From an uncultured Bacteroides sp. (GTDB lineage Bacteria > Bacteroidota > Bacteroidia > Bacteroidales > Bacteroidaceae), in NCBI RefSeq assembly GCF_963678845.1, contig NZ_OY787464.1, forward strand, positions 558,001 to 622,000: a stretch of DNA of 64,000 bases, written 5' to 3'. How positions within the stretch are numbered: position 1 is the stretch's first letter; each line of letters opens with the position of its first letter. Shown here in pieces: positions 27,001-37,721 of the stretch. A program made the position numbers and the translations under genes. Below the pieces are notes generated by a model that saw only the letters and a program-made list of their open reading frames with translations, searched no databases and had not been told where the DNA came from.

Positions 27001-27073
27001 GCCAGCAAATTAACCTCATGAGGCTGTTACTAATCACCAGCGGGTGATCAATTAAACAAAAAGAAGTAAAAAC

Positions 27074-27104
27074 TTTGCCAATCAAAACAAAAGTATTAAC
27101 TTTG
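27074..27104 (+). promoter_or_regulatory. rpsP promoter
   Basis: TTTG at 27074-27077, 19 bases, then TAACTTTG at 27097-27104: a textbook Bacteroidota promoter 64 bases before the ATG. Confidence 0.8.
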
Positions 27105-27167
27105 CAGCCGCTAATACGAGATATTGGCATTAATTCAAATCATTAATTAAAAAAACATTTATTAAAA

Positions 27168-27710
27168 ATGGCAACAAAGATCAGATTACAAAGACGCGGT
27201 CGCAAGAGCTACGCGTTCTATCAGATTGTTATTGCGGACAGCAGAGCACCACGTGATGGTAAGTTTATTGAAAAAATCGGTTCTTACAACCCTAATACCG
27301 ATCCTGCAACAATAGATTTGGATTTCGACCGTGCATTATATTGGGTTCTTACAGGAGCTCAACCCACTGACACAGTTCGTAATATTCTTTCTCGTGAAGG
27401 AATTTACATGAAAAAGCACCTACTTGGTGGTGTAACTAAGGGCGCATTTGGTGAAGCTGAAGCTGAAGCTAAATTCGAAGCTTGGAAGAATAACAAGGAA
27501 AGCGGTCTTGCTGCATTGAAAGCAAAGAACGACGAAGCTGCTAAAGCTGATGCAAAAGCACGCTTAGATGCTGAAAAGAAAATAAACGAAGCAAAAGCTA
27601 AAGAATTAGCAGAAAAGAAAGCTGCTGAACTTGCTGAAGAAGCTGCCGCTGCTGCACCTGCTGCTGAAGAAGCTGCTCCTGCTGTAGAAGAAGCTCCTGC
27701 TGCTGAATAA
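27168..27710 (+). CDS. rpsP: 30S ribosomal protein S16 with a long Ala/Lys/Glu-rich tail
   Basis: A ribosomal protein needed for small-subunit assembly. Residues 1-80 form the S16 core (KIRLQRRGRKSYAFYQIVIADSR broken by no indel). Residues about 80-180 are a charged helical extension ending in alternating Ala and Glu. E. coli S16 has only 82 residues. Such tails are common in Bacteroidota and are not a sign of error. Here rpsP is alone, with its own promoter and terminator. Confidence 0.97.
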   Translation: MATKIRLQRRGRKSYAFYQIVIADSRAPRDGKFIEKIGSYNPNTDPATIDLDFDRALYWVLTGAQPTDTVRNILSREGIYMKKHLLGGVTKGAFGEAEAEAKFEAWKNNKESGLAALKAKNDEAAKADAKARLDAEKKINEAKAKELAEKKAAELAEEAAAAAPAAEEAAPAVEEAPAAE

Positions 27711-27742
27711 TTGGCAACTTTATTTTTTAGATAAAGCATTAA

Positions 27743-27780
27743 AAAATCCCTCAAGAATTTATTCTTGGGGGATTTTCTTT
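27743..27780 (+). terminator. rpsP terminator
   Basis: AAAATCCC-T-CAAGAA pairs with TTCTTG-G-GGGATTTT around a 5-base loop, followed by a T-rich run. Confidence 0.88.
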
Positions 27781-27954
27781 TTTTTAAGCAACAAGCATAC
27801 TTATATATGTTCGTTCATAATCTTACCACAATTATCCTCTCACCTTCTGCATACCTTCTCCTTTTACAGAGAGTTGCTATTCTTGGGAAACATAGAAATA
27901 TTGGTTTCCTATTTGCTGCCATAGTAAGAAGTTTACAATTTGATTTATATATAT

Positions 27955-30900
27955 TTAAACAGTTGGCGCAACATACTTTTCCATATACTCTGAAGGCTGC
28001 ATACCAAACTCCTTTTTAAAGCATACCGCAAAATATTTAGGGTCATTATATCCCACCGCATAAGCCAAATCGGAAATACGAATAGTCTTTTTCTCCTCCA
28101 TGATTCTACATGCAGCCTTAATGCGAATATTTCGAATAAAGCCAGTAGTGTTAAGTCCGGTCAATGACTTCAATTTTCTATAAAGGGTTGATTTACTTAC
28201 ATTCATGGCAACAGCAAACTGTTCCTGATCAAAATCAGGATCTTCCAGGTAACTATTGACACACTCTACCGCTTTACTTAAGAACTTCTCATCAATATCT
28301 GTGTAATTGAGATCTTTTACTTCAAAAACCAATTGTTTTTTAAAATCACTGTTAACACGTTCTTTGTCCTTTAACAGATTCTTTATTTTTGCATGTAACA
28401 CACTTAGACTAAATGGTTTGGTCAAGAATCCATTCGCACCTGATTCATAAGCCTGAACACGATCTTCTTCTCTGGTCTTAGCTGTTAACAAAATGATAGG
28501 TATATGTGATGTATTTAGGTCTGACTTTACTTTTTTACAAAACTCAATGCCATCCATTTCGGGCATCATAATATCGGATACAACTAAATCTATATTTTCC
28601 TGTTCAAGAATGGTCAACCCTTCCTTACCAGAAAGTGCAGTAAATATATTATAGCTGTTTCCAAGCAATTTTGCCATAAGGCTTTGCAAATCCTCATCAT
28701 CTTCAATTAGTAATAATGAATATTGATTTTGCTTTTCCTCTTTAGTTATATTATTCTCTACCGCTTCTTCCATTGGAGGCGCCGTATAAATAGTAGCAGA
28801 GTCATCTATCTGGTTCTCTTTGAAAGCCTCCCTACAAATAGGTATGGAAACAATGAATTCGCTTCCTTTTCCTACTTCACTTTTTACGAAAATAGTACCT
28901 TCATGCAATTGGACTAAATCTTTGGTCAAGGAAAGACCAATACCTGTTCCAATTGTATTAAACTTACGGTAATCGCCTTCATAGAAACGCTTGAATAGTT
29001 GGCTCACTTTATCGGCACTCATCCCTTCTCCATTATCTTTTATAGACAGGATAGCTTTCTGCACATCTTTTTCATAGGTTAGTTCTACTAAAACTGTATT
29101 CCCCGGTTGGTTGTATTTTGCAGCATTAGAAAGGAGATTATATATTACTTTATCCATTTTATCGCTGTCAAAATATCCATTCAGATGTTCGGGAGTACAT
29201 ATTACCGAACAATGAATCTTTTTCTTTTTCATCAACGGAAGAAAGCTATTTACATTGTTGGTAACGAAAGCAGCCAAGTCACCTTGTTGTACACGAAGCT
29301 TCAGGTTACCCGTTTCTGCTTTTCTGAATTCCAGAATTTGTTGAATCAGCCTAATCAGCCGGTTAGTATTATTAGTGATAACCTGATAAGTCTCTTCTCC
29401 TTTAGGCATGGTCAATTTTAATTCTTCTACAGCAGCCGAAATAATGGTGAGCGGTGTAAGCAACTCATGGGTGATATTAGTAAAGAACTGAAGCTTGGAG
29501 TGATGCAATTCTTCTGTTTTTGCCAGTTCAAGTTCTCTTAACCGAGCTTCATTCTTTGCTTGTATCTTATTACGTAAATGCTTGCTTACCATGTATGTGA
29601 CCACAATTATCATAATAGTATAAATACAATAGGCCCACCATGTTTCCCAGGGGGGAGGAAGAATTCTTATTTTGAGTGTTTTAATATCTTTATTCCAAAT
29701 TCCATTGGCATTTGTAGAACGTAACTGGAAAAGATAGCTTCCTGCCGGCAGACTGTTATAATGTGCAAAGTTCTGTTTTTCCGTGTATTGCCATTTCTTA
29801 TCATACCCTTCCAACTTATAGGCATATTTAAAACTTGCTGATGCAGTAAAGCCGAGAGTAGCAAATTCAATACTAAAGTCATTCTGTTTATAGCCGAGTT
29901 GAATTTCTTCTGCATATGACGGAGCAACCTGAGAAATCTTATACCGAGTTTTTTCGGGAAGCGAACTCCAGGAAACATTCAGCAACTTTATATCTTTAAT
30001 AACGAATGAAGGGAAATACTCCTTTTCGGTGACTCTTTCGGGAAAGAAGCTATTGAACCCACGATTCCCTCCGAAAAACATTTCACCACTTTTAGTCACA
30101 AAAGATGAATTGCGATTGAATAAATTGTCCTGCAACCCGTCATACTTAGTGTAAAGACGATAGTTTGCCTTTTCAAGACTTTCCGGGACTGTTAGTTTTA
30201 TCAATCCAACGTTAGAGCTCATCCATAGATTATGCTGCCTGTCTTCCTGAATGCTAAAAATTGCATCTCCCGGCAGGTTAAGAGTTTCATGAACAGGTAT
30301 AAATGTATCTCTTTTATCATCGTATAAACTTAATCCACCTCCATCAGTTCCTGCCCAAAGTCGTTTTTTACTATCCTCGAACAGACAAAGTGTGGAGATA
30401 CTGTTCAGATTATGCTTCTGAGGTAAATAGTTTACGAAGCGTAACTTATATAACTGATTTAAATTACCAATGGCTTTTAGTATTCCTCCATTACTTGTGC
30501 CTAACCATACCTCCCCGGAGCGACGCTGAACCATGGAAACAATTGCAAATGTATTGAGCAAGACATTGTCTATTTTTGTTCGGCTAAAACCAATGCTATT
30601 TCCTTTTGAAGTTAAAATACAGAGTCCACCTTTTGTTCCTAACCAGAAATTAAAGGCTTTATCTTCCATCAACGAGAAAACACATCCGTGAGGAAGTATT
30701 TTTAGGTTCTGCTGATTAAATACTTGTATTCGCCGGTTTGCGGTTTCGTTAGGACGATATACAATTGCTCCCATTCCATGTGTACCAATCCATATAGATC
30801 CATCACGTTTTGATTGTACAATAGCATTTACTGTTGGTATTTCTTTCAGAGCCTGGAAGTCTGGCAACTGGCTATTGTGTGTATATATTCCCGTATTCCT

Positions 30901-32079
30901 GTTATATTGATAAAATCCGGCACTTCCCAATCCCATCCAAATAAGTCCTTTATTGTCTACAAATAAACTTCGGATAGAAGAAAAGCTACTTTTCTCATTT
31001 TCAATTTTGTGATAAGCAAAAGGTGACGATTGGGTAACAGTTGTATTAATCCCACCTCCTTGTGTTCCCAGCCACATCATACCTTCTCCATCGCAAAGTA
31101 TGGAACTGATATCATTATAAGAGACGGAAGTAGCCGTATTATTGGGAGAATAATTCTGAAAACTTATCTGATTACCAGTTTCCTGAACAATGCTTAATCC
31201 ATTTCGGGTGGCCAACCAGATTTTATGATTATTTCTATCTTCACCTATATCATATATAGAGTTACTGCAGATAGCTCCTTTTGCAGAAGAAGCACTAAAA
31301 TTAATCCATTTAATCATAGAAGGTAAATATGGATTTTGCAGAAGAAAAAGGCCACTTCCCCATGAACCTATCCATATTCTATGTTTGCCATCTTCAAAAA
31401 TAGTAAAAGCCGAATTTTGGGAATTTAAGCTTGGATAAGAGATAAATTGACCGGTAGAAAGATTTAATCGGTAAAACCCAGAGTTCCATGTTCCAATCCA
31501 CACATTTTTTTTAGAGTCCTCCATTAAATCCATAATTGACATTCTATCATTTATCACCCCTTTCGTCAATTGTCTATTGAAGTGTTTTAATTGATTATTT
31601 GCAGGAAAATATTCATATAGTCCTTGCTCTGTACCTATTAAATATCTTTTGTTACTAGTAATTAAAATTTTGATAACTACCATTTTTTTGAAATTATCAA
31701 GTTCCAGTTTCTTTATTATACCAGTACGTTTATCTAAAATTGTTATCCCATCATTTGTTCCAATCCAAAGTTGCTGCTGATCGTCTTCCACTATGCATCT
31801 GATATAGTTGTTGCTAAGTAACTCCGGAGAATGAAAGTTCGATTTATAAGTTTTCATTTGCACGCCATCATACTGGCATAGCCCACTATTTGTTCCTACC
31901 CAGATAAAGCCTTGCTTATCCTGATAAAGACAGTGAACTTCATTTGTAGGTAATCCTTGCGCTGTAGATAATTGAGCAAATGACAAGGGAGAGCCATTTT
32001 TTTGAGAAAAAAGAGTTTGTGGATATATAATTAAAGAAATCAAAGCCAATACAAAAATAAGGAATTGATGTGCTTTCAT
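27955..32079 (-). CDS. Hybrid two-component system sensor-regulator (HTCS) of the adjacent PUL
   Basis: A one-protein signalling system of 1374 residues. After a signal peptide come about 14 Reg_prop repeats forming two beta-propellers (about 30-640), a Y_Y_Y domain (about 700-780), one membrane segment (WWAYCIYTIMIIVVTYMV, about 800), a histidine kinase with His871 in FTNITHELLTPL, and an ATPase domain (NLLSNAAKYN). A receiver domain with Asp1169 in VVSDIMMPEMDG and a C-terminal AraC-type DNA-binding domain complete it. The start MKAHQFLIF at 32079 gives a proper signal peptide. The divergent GH105-SusC-SusD genes are its likely targets. The ligand is probably an oligosaccharide from that glycan. 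Confidence 0.95.
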   Translation of the reverse strand: MKAHQFLIFVLALISLIIYPQTLFSQKNGSPLSFAQLSTAQGLPTNEVHCLYQDKQGFIWVGTNSGLCQYDGVQMKTYKSNFHSPELLSNNYIRCIVEDDQQQLWIGTNDGITILDKRTGIIKKLELDNFKKMVVIKILITSNKRYLIGTEQGLYEYFPANNQLKHFNRQLTKGVINDRMSIMDLMEDSKKNVWIGTWNSGFYRLNLSTGQFISYPSLNSQNSAFTIFEDGKHRIWIGSWGSGLFLLQNPYLPSMIKWINFSASSAKGAICSNSIYDIGEDRNNHKIWLATRNGLSIVQETGNQISFQNYSPNNTATSVSYNDISSILCDGEGMMWLGTQGGGINTTVTQSSPFAYHKIENEKSSFSSIRSLFVDNKGLIWMGLGSAGFYQYNRNTGIYTHNSQLPDFQALKEIPTVNAIVQSKRDGSIWIGTHGMGAIVYRPNETANRRIQVFNQQNLKILPHGCVFSLMEDKAFNFWLGTKGGLCILTSKGNSIGFSRTKIDNVLLNTFAIVSMVQRRSGEVWLGTSNGGILKAIGNLNQLYKLRFVNYLPQKHNLNSISTLCLFEDSKKRLWAGTDGGGLSLYDDKRDTFIPVHETLNLPGDAIFSIQEDRQHNLWMSSNVGLIKLTVPESLEKANYRLYTKYDGLQDNLFNRNSSFVTKSGEMFFGGNRGFNSFFPERVTEKEYFPSFVIKDIKLLNVSWSSLPEKTRYKISQVAPSYAEEIQLGYKQNDFSIEFATLGFTASASFKYAYKLEGYDKKWQYTEKQNFAHYNSLPAGSYLFQLRSTNANGIWNKDIKTLKIRILPPPWETWWAYCIYTIMIIVVTYMVSKHLRNKIQAKNEARLRELELAKTEELHHSKLQFFTNITHELLTPLTIISAAVEELKLTMPKGEETYQVITNNTNRLIRLIQQILEFRKAETGNLKLRVQQGDLAAFVTNNVNSFLPLMKKKKIHCSVICTPEHLNGYFDSDKMDKVIYNLLSNAAKYNQPGNTVLVELTYEKDVQKAILSIKDNGEGMSADKVSQLFKRFYEGDYRKFNTIGTGIGLSLTKDLVQLHEGTIFVKSEVGKGSEFIVSIPICREAFKENQIDDSATIYTAPPMEEAVENNITKEEKQNQYSLLLIEDDEDLQSLMAKLLGNSYNIFTALSGKEGLTILEQENIDLVVSDIMMPEMDGIEFCKKVKSDLNTSHIPIILLTAKTREEDRVQAYESGANGFLTKPFSLSVLHAKIKNLLKDKERVNSDFKKQLVFEVKDLNYTDIDEKFLSKAVECVNSYLEDPDFDQEQFAVAMNVSKSTLYRKLKSLTGLNTTGFIRNIRIKAACRIMEEKKTIRISDLAYAVGYNDPKYFAVCFKKEFGMQPSEYMEKYVAPTV

Positions 32080-32249
32080 GCTAAATGATTTTATATAGGC
32101 AAAGTAAATACTATAACACCTTTTATACAATCTTTTTAGGTATAAAAAAGCCGTATGATGGATTTTTAGCTTAGAATGAATGCTTTTTCGACCTCAAATT
32201 TTAAAGATTAAAGCAACTTTGCAGTATACAAATTATAAATCACGATACT

Positions 32250-34523
32250 ATGAATAAGTTTTTCAAAGTTGTTCTACCTCTGGCGGCGTGGTTGCTGATT
32301 TCATTCAGCATTAAAGCGACGGAAAAGAATGAAGTTATTAATATTATCCATAAGGTGAATCGTTATTGGCAAAAACAAAATCCTGTTCACGGACGCGCTT
32401 TTTGGGATAATGCGGTTTACCACACTGGAAACATGGAAGCCTATTTCCTAACCGGAGATGCCACATACAAAAAATATTCTGAAGCGTGGGCTCAACAGAA
32501 TGAATGGAAAGGTGCTAAATCTGATAATAAGTCAGCATGGAAACTAAACTATGGAGAGAGTGATGAATATGTTTTGTTTGGTGATTATCAGGCATGTTTT
32601 CAAACATATTGCGATCTATACACAGTTGATCCGGATCCTGAAAAAATAGCTCGTGCACGTCAGGTTATAGAGTACGAGATGAGCACAAGCCGAAAAGATT
32701 ATTGGTGGTGGGCTGATGGATTGTATATGGTAATGCCAGTTATGACAAAACTGTATAAAATAACCAATGACAAGCTCTATCTTAATAAATTATATGAATA
32801 TACTCTTTACTGTGATTCTTTAATGTACGATGAACAGGAAGGACTTTATTACCGTGATGCCCGTTATGTATACCCTAATCATAAAAGCGACAATGGAAAA
32901 AAAGATTTCTGGGCACGTGGAGACGGCTGGGTAATGGCAGCATTGGCTAAGGTCTTGAAAGATTTGCCAAAAGATTATGCTAATCGTGATTTCTTCGTTA
33001 AGAAGTTTCAGAAGATGGCGGCTGCATTAGCAGCTTGCCAGCAACCGCAAGGCTATTGGACACGTAGCATGTATGATGCAAATTTCGCTCCCGGACCAGA
33101 AACAAGCGGCACTGCATTGATGGAATATGGCCTGCTATGGGGAATTAATAACGGATATCTGGATAAACAAACTTACGCACCAGTTTGCGAAAAGGCTTGG
33201 AACTATTTATCTAAAGTAGCTTTACAGTCAAACGGTAAAGTTGGATATGTACAACCTATTGGAGACAGGGCTATTCCCGGCCAGGTGGTAGACAAAAATT
33301 CAACATCTAATTTCGGAGTTGGAGCCTTCTTATTAGCTTCATGCGAAATGGCAAGATATTTGGGTGTAAACAATGATCGTGCATATTGGGCTAATACCTT
33401 ATATAAAATAGCTTCTCCTGTTTTGAAGTGTATGAGCAATGGTAAGCTAAGCGAAGAAATGCAAGTAGAAGTTAGTCCTACGTGGGATGGACGGGATAAG
33501 CACGTTACTTACATGGAATGCTTTGGCAGACTAATGGCCGGAGTTGCTCCATGGTTATCATTACCTGATGACAATTCTGCTGAAGGAAAACAACGGAAAC
33601 AATTGAGAGAATGGGCATTGGCAAGTTACAAACAAGCCGTAGACCCACAGAGCCCGGATTATTTGCTATGGAGAAAAGAAGGACAACCTTTAGTAGATGC
33701 TGCTTATGTGGCTCAAAGTTTCCTACGTGCTTATGATCAGTTGTGGATGCCATTAGACGAAACAACCAAACAACGATATATTGCAGAGTTCCAGCAATTA
33801 CGCCGCATTGATCCACCTTATACCAACTGGCTTTTGTTTTCTTCTACCATTGAATGTTTCTTAGCCAAAGCTGGTGCACAAGCCGATATGTATCGCATCC
33901 ATTCGGCACTCAGAAAGGTTGAAGAATGGTACGTTGGTGATAGCTGGTACAGTGACGGAACAAGTTTTGCATTCGATTATTATAATAGTTATGTAATTCA
34001 GCCCATGTATGTGGAGTGCTTAAAAGTAATGATCGATTTGAAGCAAAACAACATAGCATCTGCACAGCAATATGAAGTTGCATTGAACAGAATGCAGAAA
34101 TATAGCCAAATCTTAGAAAGATTTATCTCTCCGGAGGGCACCTATCCTGTCTTTGGGCGCTCTATTCCCTATCGTATGGGAGTATTTCAACCTCTTGCAC
34201 AGCTGGCATGGAATGAACAGTTGCCGGCAGAACTTCCTAACGGACAAGTCCGTTCAGCTCTTACGGCAGTAATGCACCGCATGTTCGATTCCGGAAAAAA
34301 CTTCAACGAAAAAGGATTCCTCCGTATCGGTTTCACTCAAAGTCAGCCCAATATTGCCGATTGGTATACAAACAATGGCAGTATGTACATAACTTCATTG
34401 GCATTCTTGCCTCTTGGATTACCAGCCACTCATCCATTCTGGACCGATGCTGCTATTGACTGGACTTCAAAGCGTGCCTGGAATGGAGATAGTTTTCCCA
34501 AAGACCATGCCATTCATTATTAA
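32250..34523 (+). CDS. GH105-type unsaturated glucuronyl hydrolase fused to a DUF2264 domain
   Basis: A secreted 757-residue two-domain enzyme. The signal peptide is about 1-23. Residues about 30-385 match the GH88/GH105 (alpha/alpha)6 fold (RYWQKQNPVHGRAFWDNAVYH broken here only for length; DFWARGDGWVMAAL near 222). These enzymes remove unsaturated uronic acids left by polysaccharide lyases. Residues about 400-757 match DUF2264 (WDGRDKHVTYMECFGRLMAG, then FSSTIECFLA and SWYSDGTSFAFDYYNSYV), a family I believe is now linked to glucuronidase activity. The pair suggests two uronic-acid-directed activities. It lies just upstream of the SusC/SusD genes. Confidence 0.82.
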   Translation: MNKFFKVVLPLAAWLLISFSIKATEKNEVINIIHKVNRYWQKQNPVHGRAFWDNAVYHTGNMEAYFLTGDATYKKYSEAWAQQNEWKGAKSDNKSAWKLNYGESDEYVLFGDYQACFQTYCDLYTVDPDPEKIARARQVIEYEMSTSRKDYWWWADGLYMVMPVMTKLYKITNDKLYLNKLYEYTLYCDSLMYDEQEGLYYRDARYVYPNHKSDNGKKDFWARGDGWVMAALAKVLKDLPKDYANRDFFVKKFQKMAAALAACQQPQGYWTRSMYDANFAPGPETSGTALMEYGLLWGINNGYLDKQTYAPVCEKAWNYLSKVALQSNGKVGYVQPIGDRAIPGQVVDKNSTSNFGVGAFLLASCEMARYLGVNNDRAYWANTLYKIASPVLKCMSNGKLSEEMQVEVSPTWDGRDKHVTYMECFGRLMAGVAPWLSLPDDNSAEGKQRKQLREWALASYKQAVDPQSPDYLLWRKEGQPLVDAAYVAQSFLRAYDQLWMPLDETTKQRYIAEFQQLRRIDPPYTNWLLFSSTIECFLAKAGAQADMYRIHSALRKVEEWYVGDSWYSDGTSFAFDYYNSYVIQPMYVECLKVMIDLKQNNIASAQQYEVALNRMQKYSQILERFISPEGTYPVFGRSIPYRMGVFQPLAQLAWNEQLPAELPNGQVRSALTAVMHRMFDSGKNFNEKGFLRIGFTQSQPNIADWYTNNGSMYITSLAFLPLGLPATHPFWTDAAIDWTSKRAWNGDSFPKDHAIHY

Positions 34524-34533
34524 TTTCAAATTA

Positions 34534-34564
34534 GATAAAAAGTTAATTTGATTAACTTTTTATC
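34534..34564 (+). terminator. Hairpin after the GH105-DUF2264 gene
   Basis: GATAAAAAGTTAAT pairs perfectly with ATTAACTTTTTATC around TTG. It is AT-rich, so it may be a weak terminator or mRNA-processing site between this gene and susC. Confidence 0.55.
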
Positions 34565-34637
34565 GGAAATTAATCGAATTGAACGATAAACAGAGGTAAT
34601 TGGCTGATTTTTCAATACATTATTTAACAATCAGCCA

Positions 34638-34645
34638 TATATTTG
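34638..34645 (+). promoter_or_regulatory. -7 element upstream of the susC gene
   Basis: TATATTTG matches the consensus, 43 bases before the SusC start. There is no TTTG at the expected -33, which fits a promoter that needs an activator such as the neighbouring HTCS. Confidence 0.55.
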
Positions 34646-34687
34646 CACATATCGAAAAACTCAAGTTAACCCTAAAATTAATTTAAA

Positions 34688-37600
34688 ATGAGAAACATGC
34701 ATCAAGTTTATCATCATCAAGACAGAATTACCAAATCGATTCTGCTCTTACTCGTTTTCATGTTACTGACTCCATTGAGCCTTATGGCACAGAATCGAGT
34801 CATTAAAGGAGTGGTAAAAGACAGCAAATCCAATGATCCGCTTATTGGATGTTCTGTTGCAGTAAAAGGAACCTCCACAGGAACTTTAACCGACCTGAAT
34901 GGCGAATTTACACTCAACGCTTCAAGCAAATCAACTCTTGTTTTTACTTTCGTAGGTTATAACGGAAAAGAAATAGCTGTTGGTAATCAAAACAACGTAA
35001 CAGTTGCATTGGATGAAAATTCTGAGATATTAGATGAAGTCGTTGTTGTAGGTTACGGTACTCAGAAAAAGTCTGATATAACAGGTTCTGTTACTTCCGT
35101 CAACAAAGACCGTTTATCAAAGCTGCCAGTTGCAAATGTTATGCAAGCTTTGGAAGGTGCAACGGCTGGTGTACTTGTTACCCAAGGTTCTTCTATCCCA
35201 GGAGATGGCCCTTCTACTATTATTCGTGGCAAGAACTCTATCAATGCAAGTACAGATCCATATATTGTAGTTGATGGTATCCCTATCAGCAAAAGCGGCG
35301 GTTCTTTGTCTGATATTAACCCGAACGACATTGAAAGCATGGAAATTTTAAAAGATGCTTCTGCTGTAGCTATTTACGGTACAAATGGTGCTAATGGGGT
35401 TATCTTGATTACTACTAAACGTGGTAAGACAGGCAAACCGACAATTCGTTATAACGGCTATGCCGGAGTTGAAGATTTTGCACATAAACTACGCATGCGT
35501 AATGGTGCAGAATATGTTCAAAAATATAAGGATTACATGTTCCAGAAAACTGGTACTGAATTGTCCGGTAATCCTGTTCCTAATCAAGCAGAAGTTGCTA
35601 ATTATAATGCAGGTAAAGAAACCGACTGGTTGGATGAGATTTCACAAACAGGCATCGCTCAGGATCACAACGTTAGTTTAAGCGGAGGTACAGATGATAT
35701 GAAATATTTTGTATCAGGTGAATATCTGAATCAGAAAGGTATTCTGAAAGGTTACCAGTATCAGCGTTTCAGCTTCCGTATGAACATGGATATCAATGTA
35801 ACCAAATATCTGACCATCGGAACAAACGCTTATGTTGCAGCTCACAATAAAGATGGCGGTCGTGTTAACTTCTTATATGGTCTTGCAATGAGCCCATATG
35901 GTCAGTTATATAACGAAGATGGCACTTACACTACCCTACCTATGTCTCCGGAAGAAATGTACACTTCTCCTTTCTGCCAATACAATAAAAAAGCAGAACG
36001 TCGTAATGTTAATATAAACGGGAATGGATATGCAGAATTAAATTTTGGCAAAATATTTAGACCGCTAAACGGTTTAAAATATCGTTTAAATTTGGGATAT
36101 AACTATTTGCCTGCAAGAGAATCTAACTACGCTGGCCTTGCCTCTTATGATAAAAATGGAACAGCATACACTATTAATAAAGAGACCAATGCATATACCA
36201 TTGAAAACATCCTTACTTATACTAAAGATATAGCAAAGCATCACTTTGATTTAACAGCTTTGTATAGTGCACAGAGTAAAAAATACTTATCAACCACAGC
36301 AAAAGCTGTAGGTTTTGTTAATGACCTGTTAGGATACAACTATTTACAAGGAGGAGCTACTCAGACAGCTTCTTCAGATGCTAACCGTTATGCAGCAACC
36401 AGTTATATGGGACGTTTGAATTATTCTTATGATAGCCGTTACTTACTTACAATTACTGCACGTCGGGATGGATCATCTGTATTTGGTGCCAATACATCTA
36501 AATATGGTACATTCCCTTCTGTAGCTGTTGGATGGAATATTGCTAATGAACATTTCATGAAAGAAATTGACTGGATGAACAGTTTGAAACTTCGTGTTTC
36601 TTATGGTAAATCGGGTAATGAGGCTATACCTGTTTATGAAACAATTTCTAAATACAATGCAACCAATGTTGCAATGGATGGTAAAACATTAACTGCTATA
36701 TTTCCTAATACAATGGGAAATGCAAATCTTGAATGGGAAACGACTAAAAGCTTCAATGTAGGTTTAGACTTTGGATTCTTAAAAAGTCGTATTGTTGGTA
36801 ATTTAGATTTTTACAAATCAAATACATCTGGTTTGCTTTTGAAACGTAACTTGCCAAAAATTACCGGCTATTCTGATGTATATGAAAATATTGGTAAAAC
36901 ATCAAATACAGGTTTAGAAGCAACAATCACCACTCGTAATATTGTAAACAAAGATTTCACATGGGAAACATCTTTCATTTTTGCTGCAAACAAGAATAAA
37001 ATCATTGACCTTTATGGAGATAAAAAAGATGATATAGGTAATGCCAGATTTATTGGACACCCAATTTCATCTGTTTACGATTATAAAATGCTTGGTATCT
37101 GGCAGGAAAGCGAGATTAAAGCTGGCTTAAATAAAGGATGGGATAATACAGCTGTTGCAGGAGATATTAAATTTGAAGATACCAGTAAAGATGGTAAAAT
37201 CACTTCAGATGATAAACAGATTCTAGGACAGAAGGATCCAAAGTGGACTGGTGGTTTAACGAATAAATTCACATATAAAAACTGGGCTTTGAGCGTATTT
37301 ATTCAAACTGCTCAAGGTATGATGAAGAGTAATACAGATATCAAAACTTACGATGAAACATGGCGTATAAACACTCCTGCTATATTTAGCTACTGGACAT
37401 CTACAAACTTAAACCAGGAATATCCTCGTTTAACATATACCAATACATATAATTACGGTTATTCACGTAAAGCTAGTTATACTCGTTTAAAAGATATCAC
37501 ATTAAGCTACACTTTCAATGAAAGTGCTATCAGCAAATTTGGCTTAGGATCTTTAACAATTTATGGAAGTGGACGTAACCTTCATACATGGACAAATTGG

Positions 37601-37711
37601 GTAGGTTGGGATCCTGAATCAAGTTTCTCTAACCGTGGTTCCGATACTTGGGAAGATAACTATCCACTCACTAAGAGTTTTGTAATTGGCATTAATGTGA
37701 CACTTAAATAA
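34688..37711 (+). CDS. SusC-like TonB-dependent outer-membrane receptor
   Basis: An outer-membrane transporter for oligosaccharides. The signal peptide ends near residue 35 (LMAQ). Residues about 40-120 are a carboxypeptidase-D-like domain (VIKGVVKDSKSNDPLIGCSV), about 125-235 the plug (LDEVVVVGYGTQKKSDITGS; LKDASAVAIYGTNGANGV), and the remainder the beta-barrel ending in an aromatic-type strand (KSFVIGINVTLK). The 1007-residue length is typical. SusD follows after 10 bases, so the two form a SusCD complex. The cargo is probably the uronate-containing glycan implied by the GH105 enzyme. Confidence 0.95.
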   Translation: MRNMHQVYHHQDRITKSILLLLVFMLLTPLSLMAQNRVIKGVVKDSKSNDPLIGCSVAVKGTSTGTLTDLNGEFTLNASSKSTLVFTFVGYNGKEIAVGNQNNVTVALDENSEILDEVVVVGYGTQKKSDITGSVTSVNKDRLSKLPVANVMQALEGATAGVLVTQGSSIPGDGPSTIIRGKNSINASTDPYIVVDGIPISKSGGSLSDINPNDIESMEILKDASAVAIYGTNGANGVILITTKRGKTGKPTIRYNGYAGVEDFAHKLRMRNGAEYVQKYKDYMFQKTGTELSGNPVPNQAEVANYNAGKETDWLDEISQTGIAQDHNVSLSGGTDDMKYFVSGEYLNQKGILKGYQYQRFSFRMNMDINVTKYLTIGTNAYVAAHNKDGGRVNFLYGLAMSPYGQLYNEDGTYTTLPMSPEEMYTSPFCQYNKKAERRNVNINGNGYAELNFGKIFRPLNGLKYRLNLGYNYLPARESNYAGLASYDKNGTAYTINKETNAYTIENILTYTKDIAKHHFDLTALYSAQSKKYLSTTAKAVGFVNDLLGYNYLQGGATQTASSDANRYAATSYMGRLNYSYDSRYLLTITARRDGSSVFGANTSKYGTFPSVAVGWNIANEHFMKEIDWMNSLKLRVSYGKSGNEAIPVYETISKYNATNVAMDGKTLTAIFPNTMGNANLEWETTKSFNVGLDFGFLKSRIVGNLDFYKSNTSGLLLKRNLPKITGYSDVYENIGKTSNTGLEATITTRNIVNKDFTWETSFIFAANKNKIIDLYGDKKDDIGNARFIGHPISSVYDYKMLGIWQESEIKAGLNKGWDNTAVAGDIKFEDTSKDGKITSDDKQILGQKDPKWTGGLTNKFTYKNWALSVFIQTAQGMMKSNTDIKTYDETWRINTPAIFSYWTSTNLNQEYPRLTYTNTYNYGYSRKASYTRLKDITLSYTFNESAISKFGLGSLTIYGSGRNLHTWTNWVGWDPESSFSNRGSDTWEDNYPLTKSFVIGINVTLK

Positions 37712-37721
37712 TGATAAGACT

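Noticed and set aside
27765..28019. Open frame of 84 codons downstream of rpsP
   Set aside because: It overlaps the HTCS 3' end in the opposite direction, has no recognised motif and only chance-like composition.
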